A DNA stretch of 43,260 bases from positions 1 to 43,260 of the forward strand of contig JAGALZ010000016.1 of assembly GCA_017848055.1 (NCBI GenBank), given 5' to 3'. Position 1 is the first letter of the stretch, and each line of letters begins with the position of its first letter. This DNA comes from Oscillospiraceae bacterium (GTDB lineage Bacteria; Bacillota; Clostridia; Oscillospirales; Ruminococcaceae). This document shows, piece after piece, positions 1-7,530 of the stretch. Under the pieces are notes generated by a model. That model did no database searches. It was not told where the DNA came from and saw nothing but the letters and a program-made list of their open reading frames with translations. A program made the translations under genes and the position numbers.

Positions 1-308
1 TTCCTGTTCCAACAGGTTCTACAACAATCCTTACAGCTGTTGTTAAGGGTACAGACGTAACTAAGGAAGGCATCAACGCTGCTATGAAGGCTGCTGCTTC
101 CGAGTCTTACGGCTACAACGAGGACCAGATTGTTTCTTCCGACGTTATCGGTATGAAGTATGGTTCCCTCTTCGATGCTACACAGACAATGGTAGCTAAG
201 ATTGCTGATGACCTCTACGAGGTACAGGTAGTTTCTTGGTACGACAACGAGAACTCCTACACATCTCAGATGGTTAGAACAATCAAGTACTTTGCAGAGC
301 TTGCATAA
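1..308 (+). CDS. gap: Glyceraldehyde-3-phosphate dehydrogenase, C-terminal end (5' truncated by window)
   Basis: Only about the last 102 codons are present, and the reading frame enters at base 3. The enzyme oxidises glyceraldehyde-3-phosphate to 1,3-bisphosphoglycerate with NAD+ in glycolysis, in the cytoplasm. The visible part includes the conserved C-terminal motif [16 protein letters not shown] (the family usually has SWYDNE.GY/SY followed by a long helix) and the start VPVPTGS, which matches the substrate-domain motif (VPTP.GSV). The codon use is strongly biased, as expected for a highly expressed glycolytic gene. A perfect intrinsic terminator follows 24 nt after the stop, so this is the end of the transcription unit. 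Confidence 0.95.
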   Translation, partial: PVPTGSTTILTAVVKGTDVTKEGINAAMKAAASESYGYNEDQIVSSDVIGMKYGSLFDATQTMVAKIADDLYEVQVVSWYDNENSYTSQMVRTIKYFAELA

Positions 309-331
309 TTAAAGCTTAGTAAGTAAACTTC

Positions 332-363
332 AAGGAGCTGTCCGAAAGGGCGGCTCCTTTTTA
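332..363 (+). terminator. Intrinsic terminator of gap
   Basis: A 12-bp stem (AAGGAGCTGTCC / GGGCGGCTCCTT, two G-U pairs) is closed by a GAAA tetraloop and followed by a run of T. Confidence 0.93.
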
Positions 364-370
364 TCTGCAC

Positions 371-399
371 TTGCGGAAATGAAAATAATGCGGTATAAT
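371..399 (+). promoter_or_regulatory. Sigma-A promoter for the 431-1267 gene
   Basis: TTGCGG at 371-376, a 17-nt spacer and a consensus TATAAT at 394-399, just before the gene at 431. The SD is a G-rich run (GGGGGAGAG) before the ATG. Confidence 0.7.
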
Positions 400-430
400 A
401 TGAGTATGTTTTTGTGGGGGAGAGAAATAA

Positions 431-1267
431 ATGAGAAACGTATTCGGAATTGATATATCAGATCCGTTTGGTCAAAGAGTGTTCAACGGCGATTGCTTCA
501 GGACAAAAAGGCTCTCGGATGACCTGAGTGCTAAGGTACATAATGCTATTGAGCTTGCACAGACGGAAGCTGAAGACCCGCCCGCAAATCCCGTTATGAT
601 GGCGTTCTGCGTCGGAACGGGTTTCATAGGAACAGCGAGTGTGCTCGGTGCATTGAATGCGTTGCAGTACGATTTTATCGGAAATCCGCTGGTGATGTTT
701 TTGGTAGCAGTTGTGATGTTTATAATCTGCGGCGTGATATATCGATTTATGAGAAAGGATATCGAGAGCCGCAAGGACAGCACTATTGCCAATGAATGTA
801 GAGAGGTGCGTGACAGGGCTGTGTTCTTGGCACAGCAGGAGCTTGGTATACCTGTAGCTGCTCCGACAATCGATTTTCTCACCCAGATGTATCTTGTTGA
901 GAAAAACGGAAAAATCAAGCCGTCTGCAGCTTCGGGTACTACTCACATTAACGCTGCACATTACATATATACACAAGAAGGAAATCTTTGTATCGCAACA
1001 AATTACACAGTGTTTGAAATTCCGCTGTCATCACTTCGTACAGCATCGCTTCAGAAGAAAAAAGCGACATTCCCTAACTGGACAAAGAAGGAAAAATGGG
1101 GAAGCAAAACCTATAAGCAGTATAAAATCGGATTTGCTGAGGGTAAGTACTACGCAAAGTATTACGCTGTGCAGATTGAGGATTCAAGAGGCAGTTTTGA
1201 GCTTTTGATTCCAAATTATGATTTTGAAACATTTTCTTCGGTTACCGGTATAAGAGCCGACGTGTAG
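431..1267 (+). CDS. Unknown protein with two central membrane segments
   Basis: I do not recognise the family. The 278-residue protein has a soluble N-terminal part (1-53), two hydrophobic segments at about 55-79 and 85-106, and a C-terminal soluble part of about 170 residues. That part begins with a charged helical stretch and continues with a predicted beta-rich region containing aromatic and lysine-rich segments. The shape (two TM plus a soluble beta domain) resembles bacterial PH-like membrane proteins, but no specific motif supports that. It has its own promoter and a G-rich ribosome site upstream. The next gene starts about 17 nt later, so the two could share a transcript. Confidence 0.8.
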   Translation: MRNVFGIDISDPFGQRVFNGDCFRTKRLSDDLSAKVHNAIELAQTEAEDPPANPVMMAFCVGTGFIGTASVLGALNALQYDFIGNPLVMFLVAVVMFIICGVIYRFMRKDIESRKDSTIANECREVRDRAVFLAQQELGIPVAAPTIDFLTQMYLVEKNGKIKPSAASGTTHINAAHYIYTQEGNLCIATNYTVFEIPLSSLRTASLQKKKATFPNWTKKEKWGSKTYKQYKIGFAEGKYYAKYYAVQIEDSRGSFELLIPNYDFETFSSVTGIRADV

Positions 1268-1286
1268 CTAAGAATAGCTTTAGGTG

Positions 1287-1601
1287 ATGAATTTGAATAC
1301 CTTTGAAAAAATCTATGAGGTCGTTAAAAGAATACCAAAAGGCAGGGTTGCAACCTATGGTCAGGTAGCTGCATTTGCAGGCAATCCACGCTGGTCACAG
1401 ATTGTCGGATACGCATTGCACGTAAATCCCGATACGTCCTCAATCCCATGCCACAGAGTAGTAAACCGCTTCGGCCAGACCGCAAAGGCGTTTGCCTTCG
1501 GCGGTGAGGACGCACAAAGAAAGCTCCTCGAAGCTGAGGGAGTAGGCTTTACCTCGGACGGTAGGGTAGACATGGAAAAGCATCTCTGGAAAGGAGAATA
1601 G
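1287..1601 (+). CDS. MGMT/Ada C-terminal-domain protein (alkyltransferase-like)
   Basis: A stand-alone copy of the DNA-binding domain of O6-alkylguanine-DNA alkyltransferases, about 104 residues. It has the helix-turn-helix region (RIPKGRVATYGQVAAFAG), the asparagine/arginine finger region and the active-site motif PCHRVVN with the acceptor cysteine at about residue 55. Alkyltransferase-like (ATL) proteins of similar size usually carry Trp in that position, so this one keeps the residue needed for methyl transfer. It lacks the N-terminal domain of full-length Ogt. It probably recognises O6-alkylguanine and repairs it or flags it for excision repair. GTG at 1284 is an alternative start and the SD is weak in either case. 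Confidence 0.88.
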   Translation: MNLNTFEKIYEVVKRIPKGRVATYGQVAAFAGNPRWSQIVGYALHVNPDTSSIPCHRVVNRFGQTAKAFAFGGEDAQRKLLEAEGVGFTSDGRVDMEKHLWKGE

Positions 1602-1608
1602 ATAAGAA

Positions 1609-1639
1609 AAGCTGTCATATCGCTATGATATGACAGCTT
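1609..1639. terminator. Bidirectional terminator between convergent genes
   Basis: A perfect 13-bp inverted repeat (AAGCTGTCATATC / GATATGACAGCTT) with a 5-nt loop. The minus-strand side is followed by TTTTCTT, and the plus side by a weaker T-rich tract. It separates the MGMT-domain gene from the MATE gene. Confidence 0.88.
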
Positions 1640-1642
1640 GAT

Positions 1643-2980
1643 TTATTTTGTGTAATTTCGTTTCCAGGAGCCTGAGCGGTAGAAAACGTAGGACATAATG
1701 GTTGCGATAATCCACGCAAGCGGCCACGCACGCCATATTCCTTCAGCACCCCACAGGTCAGAGAACCAGAATGCCAGCACGACTCTTAAAATAAGGTCTG
1801 TTAGTGTAGCGAGCATAAAGTGCAGCATTGCACCGCCACCCTTGAGAACGCCGTCGCAGATAATTTTAATGCAGACAAAGAAGTAGAATGGTGCGACAGT
1901 CTGTAAGAACTGAGCGCCCGTTGAGAGCGCAAGCTCGGTCGAGTCCTTGTCCATAAAGAGCGAGAGAAACGGTCTTGGAATAAAGAAGAATAATGCAAAG
2001 AATACTGCTGCAAAGGAAAGCCCCAGTATAAGTCCTGATTTGAAGCCGCCGGAAATTCTTTCAGCTTTTCCTGCACCTAAATTCTGTGCCGTAAATGCCG
2101 AGACGCCGTTGCTCATTGTTGAAAAGCTGGTTACTGCAACTGTGTTGAGCTTAATTGCCGCAGAATATCCTGCAACTACCGATGAGCCGAAGCTGTTTAC
2201 TATCGACTGCACGAACATATTTCCTACCGAAACAAAGCTTAGCTGAAAAATGCTCGGTATTGCAATCGAGCTGATGCTTCGTATTGCGCCGAAGCTGATA
2301 AGTCTTGGTTTCTCGTCAGATTTTATGTTCCTTATTCGTCTTAGGAGAACAAGCAACGATGCAACACATGCCACACCCTGCGCAATAAATGTCGCCCACG
2401 CAACACCTGCAACTCCCTTGTCGAAAATGGCTACAAAAACATAGTCGAGCAGAACATTGCCGATTGATGATATTATGAGAAAAACAAGCGGTGTTCTGCT
2501 GTCGCCGAGGCTTTGGAAAATTCCCGTCGTAACATTATACAGGAACAGAAAGATAAAACCTAAAATGTAGACGTTGAGATACAAAAGACCATCTACGAAT
2601 ATGTTTTTCGGAGTGTTTACAAGCCTGAGGAGCGGACTTGCCGTCACAAAGCCTATGATACTTAAAATCAGTGATATCACAAGACTTGAAATAAGAGTCG
2701 TTGAGATGCAGGTGCGTACTGCTCTGTAGTCCTTTGCACCGAAGAAGTGGCTTATCACAACTGAGCAGCCACTCTGAAAGCCTATTGCAATCGACATAAA
2801 TATCATCGTGATAGGGTAAGAAGCACCTACTGCCGCAAGTGCATCCTCACCTGCGAATTTACCTGCGATAACGCTGTCGGCAATGTTATATCCCTGCTGG
2901 AACATAACACCTATGAACATCGGCAGAACGAATTTTACAAGCGTCGAACCTGCTTTACCGGTGGTTAAATCCTTAGTCAT
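1643..2980 (-). CDS. MATE-family multidrug/Na+ (or H+) antiporter
   Basis: A 445-residue integral membrane protein with the two-fold MATE pattern of twelve hydrophobic segments. The N-terminal signature (LVKFVLPMFIGVMFQQGYNIADSVIAGKF) is typical of Clostridia MatE proteins. It is expected to export cationic drugs or metabolites across the cytoplasmic membrane in exchange for Na+ or H+; the substrate cannot be read from sequence. Its start codon overlaps the stop region of the upstream gene (2973-3449) by 8 nt, so the two are translationally coupled and share the promoter at 3486-3514. The length is normal for the family. Confidence 0.92.
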   Translation of the reverse strand: MTKDLTTGKAGSTLVKFVLPMFIGVMFQQGYNIADSVIAGKFAGEDALAAVGASYPITMIFMSIAIGFQSGCSVVISHFFGAKDYRAVRTCISTTLISSLVISLILSIIGFVTASPLLRLVNTPKNIFVDGLLYLNVYILGFIFLFLYNVTTGIFQSLGDSRTPLVFLIISSIGNVLLDYVFVAIFDKGVAGVAWATFIAQGVACVASLLVLLRRIRNIKSDEKPRLISFGAIRSISSIAIPSIFQLSFVSVGNMFVQSIVNSFGSSVVAGYSAAIKLNTVAVTSFSTMSNGVSAFTAQNLGAGKAERISGGFKSGLILGLSFAAVFFALFFFIPRPFLSLFMDKDSTELALSTGAQFLQTVAPFYFFVCIKIICDGVLKGGGAMLHFMLATLTDLILRVVLAFWFSDLWGAEGIWRAWPLAWIIATIMSYVFYRSGSWKRNYTK

Positions 2981-3449
2981 TTTTTACCTTGCTTTCTATA
3001 AATCTCTTTGCGAAAATTTCCGCCGCATCTGCACAAAGCTCGGCACACGGACGCTTCTTGTAATACTCTTCCGTTCTCTTTTCGGGAATCGGTACATCCG
3101 GCTTTTTATCCGCAAGTCCAAGAAGCTCACGGCATATAATAGAGCCGTTTTGTTCTCTGAAATCAGATGCCAGTGACTGAATGAGTGCGTAGTGGTCGCT
3201 CTTTGCCTTATGGTTTGTAATATCGGTCGTGCCGAAAGCGATACCTGCCGCCATAAACATTCCGCTTACAGCACCGCATACCTCACGAAGTCTGCCCATT
3301 CCGCCGCCGAAAGACGATGAGATGAGTACTGCTGTTTCAAAGCTGATTTCAAGCTCCTCGGCAAAGGCTCCGAAAACTGCCTGCGAGCAGTTATAGCCCT
3401 CCTTAAAAAGCTCTCTGGCTCTATCCTTATAGTAGGTTACATCCTTCAT
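2973..3449 (-). CDS. C_GCAxxG_C_C family (redox-type) protein
   Basis: This 158-residue protein matches the small C_GCAxxG_C_C family: C21 in GYNCSQAV, a glycine-rich SSFGGGMG followed by VCGAVSG (C58), a later Cys in IICRELLG, and a C-terminal PCAELCADAAEI with two cysteines. The conserved cysteines suggest metal or cluster binding or a redox role, but the biochemical function of the family is not established. It is the first gene of a two-gene operon with the MATE transporter, and the 8-nt overlap suggests the proteins are made together. Confidence 0.9.
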   Translation of the reverse strand: MKDVTYYKDRARELFKEGYNCSQAVFGAFAEELEISFETAVLISSSFGGGMGRLREVCGAVSGMFMAAGIAFGTTDITNHKAKSDHYALIQSLASDFREQNGSIICRELLGLADKKPDVPIPEKRTEEYYKKRPCAELCADAAEIFAKRFIESKVKND

Positions 3450-3485
3450 ATATCACACTTCCTAAAGTCTATTTTACCACAAAAT

Positions 3486-3514
3486 ATTATAGTCCAATCG
3501 ACATAAAAAGTCAA
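3486..3514 (-). promoter_or_regulatory. Sigma-A promoter for the redox-protein/MATE operon
   Basis: On the minus strand, TTGACT (3509-3514), a 17-nt spacer and TATAAT (3486-3491), about 35 nt upstream of the ATG at 3449. Confidence 0.85.
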
Positions 3515-3539
3515 CGAGAAAAATTATTTTAAACACCGC

Positions 3540-3568
3540 TTGACAAATAAAAAAATCCGTGCTAGCAT
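3540..3568 (+). promoter_or_regulatory. Promoter of the phage-type module
   Basis: TTGACA at 3540-3545, a 17-nt spacer and TAGCAT at 3563-3568. Transcription would start near 3575, exactly at the left arm of a 12-bp inverted repeat (3575-3586 with 3645-3656). Confidence 0.7.
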
Positions 3569-3594
3569 TTTAATAGGAAAAGAAATAATAAGGA

Positions 3595-3634
3595 CTATCC
3601 TGCCATGCATTTTTGTGTGGCAGGGTAGTTTTTT
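3595..3634 (+). terminator. Leader terminator (possible attenuator) before the tail-fibre gene
   Basis: An 11-bp stem (CTATCCTGCCA / TGGCAGGGTAG, one G-U pair) followed by six T. It lies only about 20 nt downstream of the predicted transcription start and about 85 nt upstream of the gene it precedes. It is nested inside a perfect 12-bp repeat (AGGAAAAGAAAT at 3575-3586, ATTTCTTTTCCT at 3645-3656). Two further copies of GGCAGGGA follow at 3671-3678 and 3686-3693, either of which could pair with the left arm CCTGCC. Confidence 0.8.
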
Positions 3635-3720
3635 ATTCGCAGGGATTTCTTTTCCTTTAGCATTTCAAAAGGCAGGGAATTTTAAGGCAGGGAAAACTTA
3701 AATTCAAGGAGGAAAGCTTT

Positions 3721-5211
3721 TTGATTATCATTATTGATGAAAACTACTTTGCACAGCCAAGGTGCAGGCTTCTTGGAAACAAGGGAGAAACTATGAGCCG
3801 AAGGCTCGAGGTAAGATTTCCGAAGGTGGAGAATGCACAGCTTTATAAGCTCAGATTTTTGCTTCCGGATAATACTACCTGCTATGAGCTTGACGTAACA
3901 AGCGGTGAAGCTTACGTTTCGGGAAGTCTTCTTGTTCAGGTAGGAAAGGTACTTTGCCAGTGGATTGCCGTAGGTATCGGAGAAGACGAGCAGTATGAGG
4001 TGGTTGCTAAAAGTAACGTGTTCGAAATGTTTGTAGATGACAGTATCGACAGCGATAGCGAATCGATTCCCACATACGAGCAAGCCGCCGATATGTTCGA
4101 CAGGGCGGTCTCAACACTTGAAGAGGTTGAGAAAATCGTTCCGCAGTTCTCAGAACTTAGCAACAAGGTCGTAAAAAACGACAAAAAGCTCACTGAACTA
4201 TGGGTAAGGCATGATGCAGATATATTAAATACTCAGAATAGCATTGTTGAGCTTGGCTGGAGACATGATGACGAAATGGAAGCTCTGACCCAAAAGCACG
4301 ATGCAGATATTAAAAATGTTTCAGACAAAGTTGAGTCGGAAATTTCTAATGTCACCGATCTTATAAATAACGCTGCAATGCCGATTATATCAACGGCATA
4401 CGGCGACAGTATTAGCGTTACAGACTCGGTGGAAAAGCCGCTTTGTGGGCTTTTTGTTTACGGTAAGACAACTCAGGACGGAACACCAACGCCGGAGAAT
4501 CCGATTGAGCTTTCAAGCGTTAGTGAACTTATTTCGGTCAGCATAACAGATGGTGCAGATAAGGCACAGAGTATGCTTGTTATGACGCCCGAAGGCTTGC
4601 GCGGTGTTCCTGTATCAAGTGGCGGAAACTACACTGACGACAGCGGTCAGCAATGGATATGTGATGAGGTGGATTTCGAGCGCAACATATATATTAAGAA
4701 AGTAGCTATCATTACGTTTGACGGTGTATCTCTAAAATTAGCTAAGAATGATTCGGCTATAGGTAGTTGGTTATATACGGCACAAATTAATTTGATTAAA
4801 CCTCAAACTGCAAGTATTTGCACCCATTTTTCACACAAATCATCATGGGCTCTGGGACACGGAGAGTATACTTCTGTGATGGGTACTACAAACAATGTGT
4901 TTTTCAGCGGTCGGGGTATTGCGTCAGGTGATAACGCAACAGTTAGTAATGCAAATGAGATGAATGAGTGGTTAAAAACTCAGAACAATAACGGTACGCC
5001 GGTTACGGTGTTCTTTTTGCTGGAAAAGCCTATCGAAACACCGCTTACAGCTGAGCAAATAGAAGCATTCAAGGCGCTTCACAGCTACTACCCGAACACT
5101 ACTGTTACAAACGACAGCGGAGCGGGCATGAAGATAAGCTACACAGCCGACACCAAGACTTACATCGACAATCAGTTCAAGGTGCTTTTCGCACTTATAT
5201 CGACAATGTAA
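3721..5211 (+). CDS. Phage tail-fibre / baseplate-type structural protein
   Basis: A 496-residue protein. The N-terminal domain (about 1-105) is beta-rich, as in phage baseplate or receptor-binding proteins. Residues about 115-210 are a helical, probably trimeric coiled coil (repeats of RHDAD/KHDAD). From about 220 there is the segment AYGDSISVTDS...GKTTQDGTPTPENP, a module common in Clostridia phage minor structural proteins. The C-terminus contains a repeat-like EKPIETPLTAEQIEAF and a short helix. TTG at 3721 is chosen because AAGGAGG lies 8 nt upstream; ATG at 3793 with GGGAG is the alternative start. The protein probably mediates host or cell-surface recognition. No capsid, terminase or integrase genes adjoin it. 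Confidence 0.82.
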   Translation: MIIIIDENYFAQPRCRLLGNKGETMSRRLEVRFPKVENAQLYKLRFLLPDNTTCYELDVTSGEAYVSGSLLVQVGKVLCQWIAVGIGEDEQYEVVAKSNVFEMFVDDSIDSDSESIPTYEQAADMFDRAVSTLEEVEKIVPQFSELSNKVVKNDKKLTELWVRHDADILNTQNSIVELGWRHDDEMEALTQKHDADIKNVSDKVESEISNVTDLINNAAMPIISTAYGDSISVTDSVEKPLCGLFVYGKTTQDGTPTPENPIELSSVSELISVSITDGADKAQSMLVMTPEGLRGVPVSSGGNYTDDSGQQWICDEVDFERNIYIKKVAIITFDGVSLKLAKNDSAIGSWLYTAQINLIKPQTASICTHFSHKSSWALGHGEYTSVMGTTNNVFFSGRGIASGDNATVSNANEMNEWLKTQNNNGTPVTVFFLLEKPIETPLTAEQIEAFKALHSYYPNTTVTNDSGAGMKISYTADTKTYIDNQFKVLFALISTM

Positions 5212-5225
5212 AGGAGTAATGAAAA

Positions 5226-5423
5226 ATGTTTAATATCAGAGATTTTATCTTAAAGACACTCAAGGGAATGAAGGGAAACTACCCTGACTTTCAGATAAGA
5301 GAGTACGCACTCAACTGGTACGGCAAAGGCAAGCTTACCGAAGAGGATTTAGCAGAGCTTGAGATGTTCCTTTGTCCGCCTGAGGAAGAAATTTCGGAGG
5401 AAGAAGAATGCTTAGATATGTAG
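5226..5423 (+). CDS. Small XkdX-like phage protein
   Basis: A 65-residue acidic protein with a Trp-containing core (YALNWYGKGKLTEEDLAELEMFL) resembling the short XkdX-type proteins found between tail-fibre and holin genes in Firmicutes phages. The C-terminus is a run of acidic residues. It lies 14 nt after the tail-fibre gene and overlaps the holin gene by 16 nt, which fits a phage tail/lysis operon. The family assignment rests on size, position and a loose pattern only. Confidence 0.6.
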   Translation: MFNIRDFILKTLKGMKGNYPDFQIREYALNWYGKGKLTEEDLAELEMFLCPPEEEISEEEECLDM

Positions 5424-5782
5424 TGATGTTCTGCATAGTGGTAGGGCTTGCACTTTCCGACTTCGTTACGGGCTTTATAAAAGCTTGCGTTACCAACTCC
5501 GTCGAAAGTTCAAAAATGAGGAAGGGCGGGCTTAATAAGCTCTCGGAGCTTGTGGTTATGGCAACCGCCTGCGGTCTTGAAATCGGCATAGAAATGCTCG
5601 GCAGAAACTCAGGCGGTGAGGAGCTTGCGAAGATAACGGGACTTGTCTGTGCCTCTGCGATTTTCGGATACATAGCCTTTATGGAGGTTATAAGCATTTT
5701 AGAAAACTATGCAGCAATTAACCCCCAGGCGAACGGCTGGATTTCTAAGCTTATAAAAAGGCTTAAGTCAAAGGAGGAATAG
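5408..5782 (+). CDS. Phage holin (toxin secretion/phage lysis holin type, Phage_holin_4_1-like)
   Basis: This 124-residue protein has an N-terminal hydrophobic segment ending in ALSDFVTGFIKA, the signature region of the family. Further hydrophobic stretches lie around residues 49-65 and 75-100, followed by a basic C-terminal tail (KLIKRLKSKEE). Holins form membrane lesions that let endolysin reach the peptidoglycan. It overlaps the upstream small gene and is followed 1 nt later by the endolysin gene, the usual holin-endolysin order. Length is normal. Confidence 0.88.
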   Translation: MLRYVVMFCIVVGLALSDFVTGFIKACVTNSVESSKMRKGGLNKLSELVVMATACGLEIGIEMLGRNSGGEELAKITGLVCASAIFGYIAFMEVISILENYAAINPQANGWISKLIKRLKSKEE

Positions 5783-5783
5783 T

Positions 5784-6443
5784 ATGGCAAACAAAACAGC
5801 TTCGGGACTTGTGTCCTTCGTAAAAACAAAGCTCGGTGTTGATTACGTCTACGGCACCAAGGGGCAGAAGCTCACCGAGAAGCTTTACAACGAGCTGAAA
5901 GCCCGCTACGGCTCTCTCGTGTGGGCAAGTGATAAGAACAAGATAGGCAAGACCTGCACCGACTGTTCAGGCCTCATCAGCTGGTACACCGGCACTGTCC
6001 GCAACTCCACAAGCTACAAGGCAACCGCCTCAAAGGTGCTCTCAATCAGCAAGCTCTCCCAGGCAGTTCCCGGATGCGCTCTCTGGCGACAGGGACACAT
6101 CGGCGTGTACATCGGTGACGGCTACTGCATCGAGGCGAAGGGAAGTGCGTACGGGGTAGTAAAAACAAAGGTTTCTCAGGGCAACTGGACTCACATCCTC
6201 TGGCTTTCTGAGATTGAGTACGGCAACAAGGCGGCACCTGCGCCAAAGGTTACATACTTCCCGAAGTGCAGCTACAAGGGCTACTCTATCGTTGACGGCT
6301 TAAAGTCAGTAAAGGCACAGAGCAGCTTTTCCTACCGCACAAAAATTGCCAAGGCAAACGGCGTAAAAGCCTACCTCGGCACAGCATCCCAGAACTCAAA
6401 GCTTCTCTTCCTGCTCAAGGAAGGTAAGCTTGTGAAGCCGTAA
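5784..6443 (+). CDS. NlpC/P60-type endolysin with C-terminal wall-binding-like domain
   Basis: A 219-residue peptidoglycan hydrolase. Residues about 1-145 form an NlpC/P60-like domain with catalytic Cys61 (CTDCSG), His105 (GHIGVYIGDG) and a polar third residue near Glu117 (YCIEAKG). It should cut peptide cross-links of the cell wall. Residues about 155-219 form a separate module (YFPKCSYKGYSIVDGL ... LLFLLKEGKLVKP) seen at the end of many Clostridia phage lysins and probably binding cell wall. There is no signal peptide, which fits export by the adjacent holin. Confidence 0.9.
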   Translation: MANKTASGLVSFVKTKLGVDYVYGTKGQKLTEKLYNELKARYGSLVWASDKNKIGKTCTDCSGLISWYTGTVRNSTSYKATASKVLSISKLSQAVPGCALWRQGHIGVYIGDGYCIEAKGSAYGVVKTKVSQGNWTHILWLSEIEYGNKAAPAPKVTYFPKCSYKGYSIVDGLKSVKAQSSFSYRTKIAKANGVKAYLGTASQNSKLLFLLKEGKLVKP

Positions 6444-6511
6444 CCTTACCGAACAGGGGATACCCGTACAATAGTTATACGTGTATATTGAGGAAAAACG
6501 TTTGTAATAAA

Positions 6512-6548
6512 AATTTCAGCCCCATAGGTATCCTATGGGGCTGAAATT
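6512..6548. terminator. Strong terminator between phage-type module and two-component operon
   Basis: A perfect 17-bp inverted repeat with a 3-nt loop. On the minus strand it is followed by TTTTTATT, so it ends the operon that finishes at 6645. On the plus strand the T-tract is poor, but it may still help end the endolysin transcript. A second imperfect repeat (ACACAC / GTGTGT arms, about 6608-6645) lies right at the end of the last minus-strand gene. Confidence 0.85.
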
Positions 6549-6644
6549 ATGTAAAAGTCTTAGTAAGTGGTACTGGGATAAATTTACTTCTGAAAGGTTT
6601 CCCCGATACACACATATAAGAGTCTATCTTATGCTTGGTGTGTG

Positions 6645-7079
6645 TTACTGAGTCTTATCCTTGTTGTATTTATACATAAGGCGGGTAAGTTCCTCTGCGA
6701 CTTCGACGACGTTATCAACATACATACATTCGAAATTTCCTGAGGTTGAAGAAATTGTGAGTGTACCCCAGCGGTAGGGGAGTCCCTGGTGACCTGCACG
6801 GTGGTAGTTTATTGCTGTGAGCTTAGATGGGTTAATATTCTTGTCGCAGAAATGAAGAGTAAGCTTATCGTTTTCGTCAGCGGTAATAAGCTCCTTGGGC
6901 AGGTCAAGAATCGACTTGCAGATTACCGCACATATAGTCATAATGATAATTCCGCCGAGTATGCAGAAAATCTCTCCACCCAGGAACATTACCGACATGA
7001 CAATTATTGCGATACCAAGAAGGAAAATTCCTCCGTATATGTATAGATTTGTGTTACTTCTGCGTGCTATTACTCTCAT
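6645..7079 (-). CDS. Small membrane protein, paralogue of 7076-7519
   Basis: A 144-residue protein with two hydrophobic segments (about 12-34 and 38-56) and a C-terminal cytoplasmic-type domain (about 60-144) containing LTAINYHRAG, YRWGTLTISS and VAEELTRLMY. The same blocks occur in the upstream gene product (TDVSYRRAS, YQWGKITLST, VAKELTRLMY), so this is a tandem duplicate. The architecture resembles PH-like (bPH) membrane proteins; function unknown. The genes overlap by 4 nt (ATGA), and this is the last gene of the kinase/regulator operon. It may take part in the envelope-stress response that the operon likely controls, which is inference from context. Confidence 0.8.
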   Translation of the reverse strand: MRVIARRSNTNLYIYGGIFLLGIAIIVMSVMFLGGEIFCILGGIIIMTICAVICKSILDLPKELITADENDKLTLHFCDKNINPSKLTAINYHRAGHQGLPYRWGTLTISSTSGNFECMYVDNVVEVAEELTRLMYKYNKDKTQ

Positions 7080-7519
7080 ATTCTGTAGCCTCCGCTGTAT
7101 TGATTGCCGCTGTACATAAGTCTTGTAAGCTCCTTTGCAACATACTCGACATCGGCCACGAAATCACAGCTGTAGGTACCCGATAAAGTCGAAAGTGTGA
7201 TTTTGCCCCACTGATACTGAATACCTTTTGCCGAGGCTCTGCGGTAAGAAACGTCAGTAAGCTGAGAAATGGGAAGCTCCATATTATTTTTAAAATGCAG
7301 AATGAGCATTCCGCTGTCATCTGTGCTGATTACATTTTTCGGAGTGGAAAGGCTGATTGCAAATATTACTCCGCTGACAGCTCCCAGAACTATTCCTGCA
7401 AACACGAGCGCCGTTTCTTCCTGAGAAATTCCAATCGGAATAAGCAGTATACCTATGAATGCCACAAATCCGTACAGAGCGCCCATACCGCCCTTTTTGC
7501 GTGCAATAACCCTCATCAT
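7076..7519 (-). CDS. Small membrane protein, paralogue of 6645-7079
   Basis: A 147-residue protein with two hydrophobic segments near the N-terminus (about 13-31 and 36-58), then a soluble domain with VISTDDSGMLILHF, VSYRRAS, YQWGKITLST and AKELTRLMY. It shares the MRVIAR start and all conserved blocks with the following gene, showing a tandem duplication followed by divergence. It lies 11 nt after the response-regulator gene in the same operon. No family is recognised with certainty; the fold may be PH-like. Confidence 0.8.
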   Translation of the reverse strand: MMRVIARKKGGMGALYGFVAFIGILLIPIGISQEETALVFAGIVLGAVSGVIFAISLSTPKNVISTDDSGMLILHFKNNMELPISQLTDVSYRRASAKGIQYQWGKITLSTLSGTYSCDFVADVEYVAKELTRLMYSGNQYSGGYRI

Positions 7520-7530
7520 TATGCATTACC

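Noticed and set aside
458..976. Two long minus-strand frames opposite the 431-1267 gene
   Set aside because: Cys/His-rich nonsense-like composition, no SD, and the plus-strand gene has a promoter and good topology.
3721..5211. Diversity-generating retroelement target in the tail-fibre gene
   Set aside because: No template repeat, reverse transcriptase or C-type-lectin-like variable end was found nearby.
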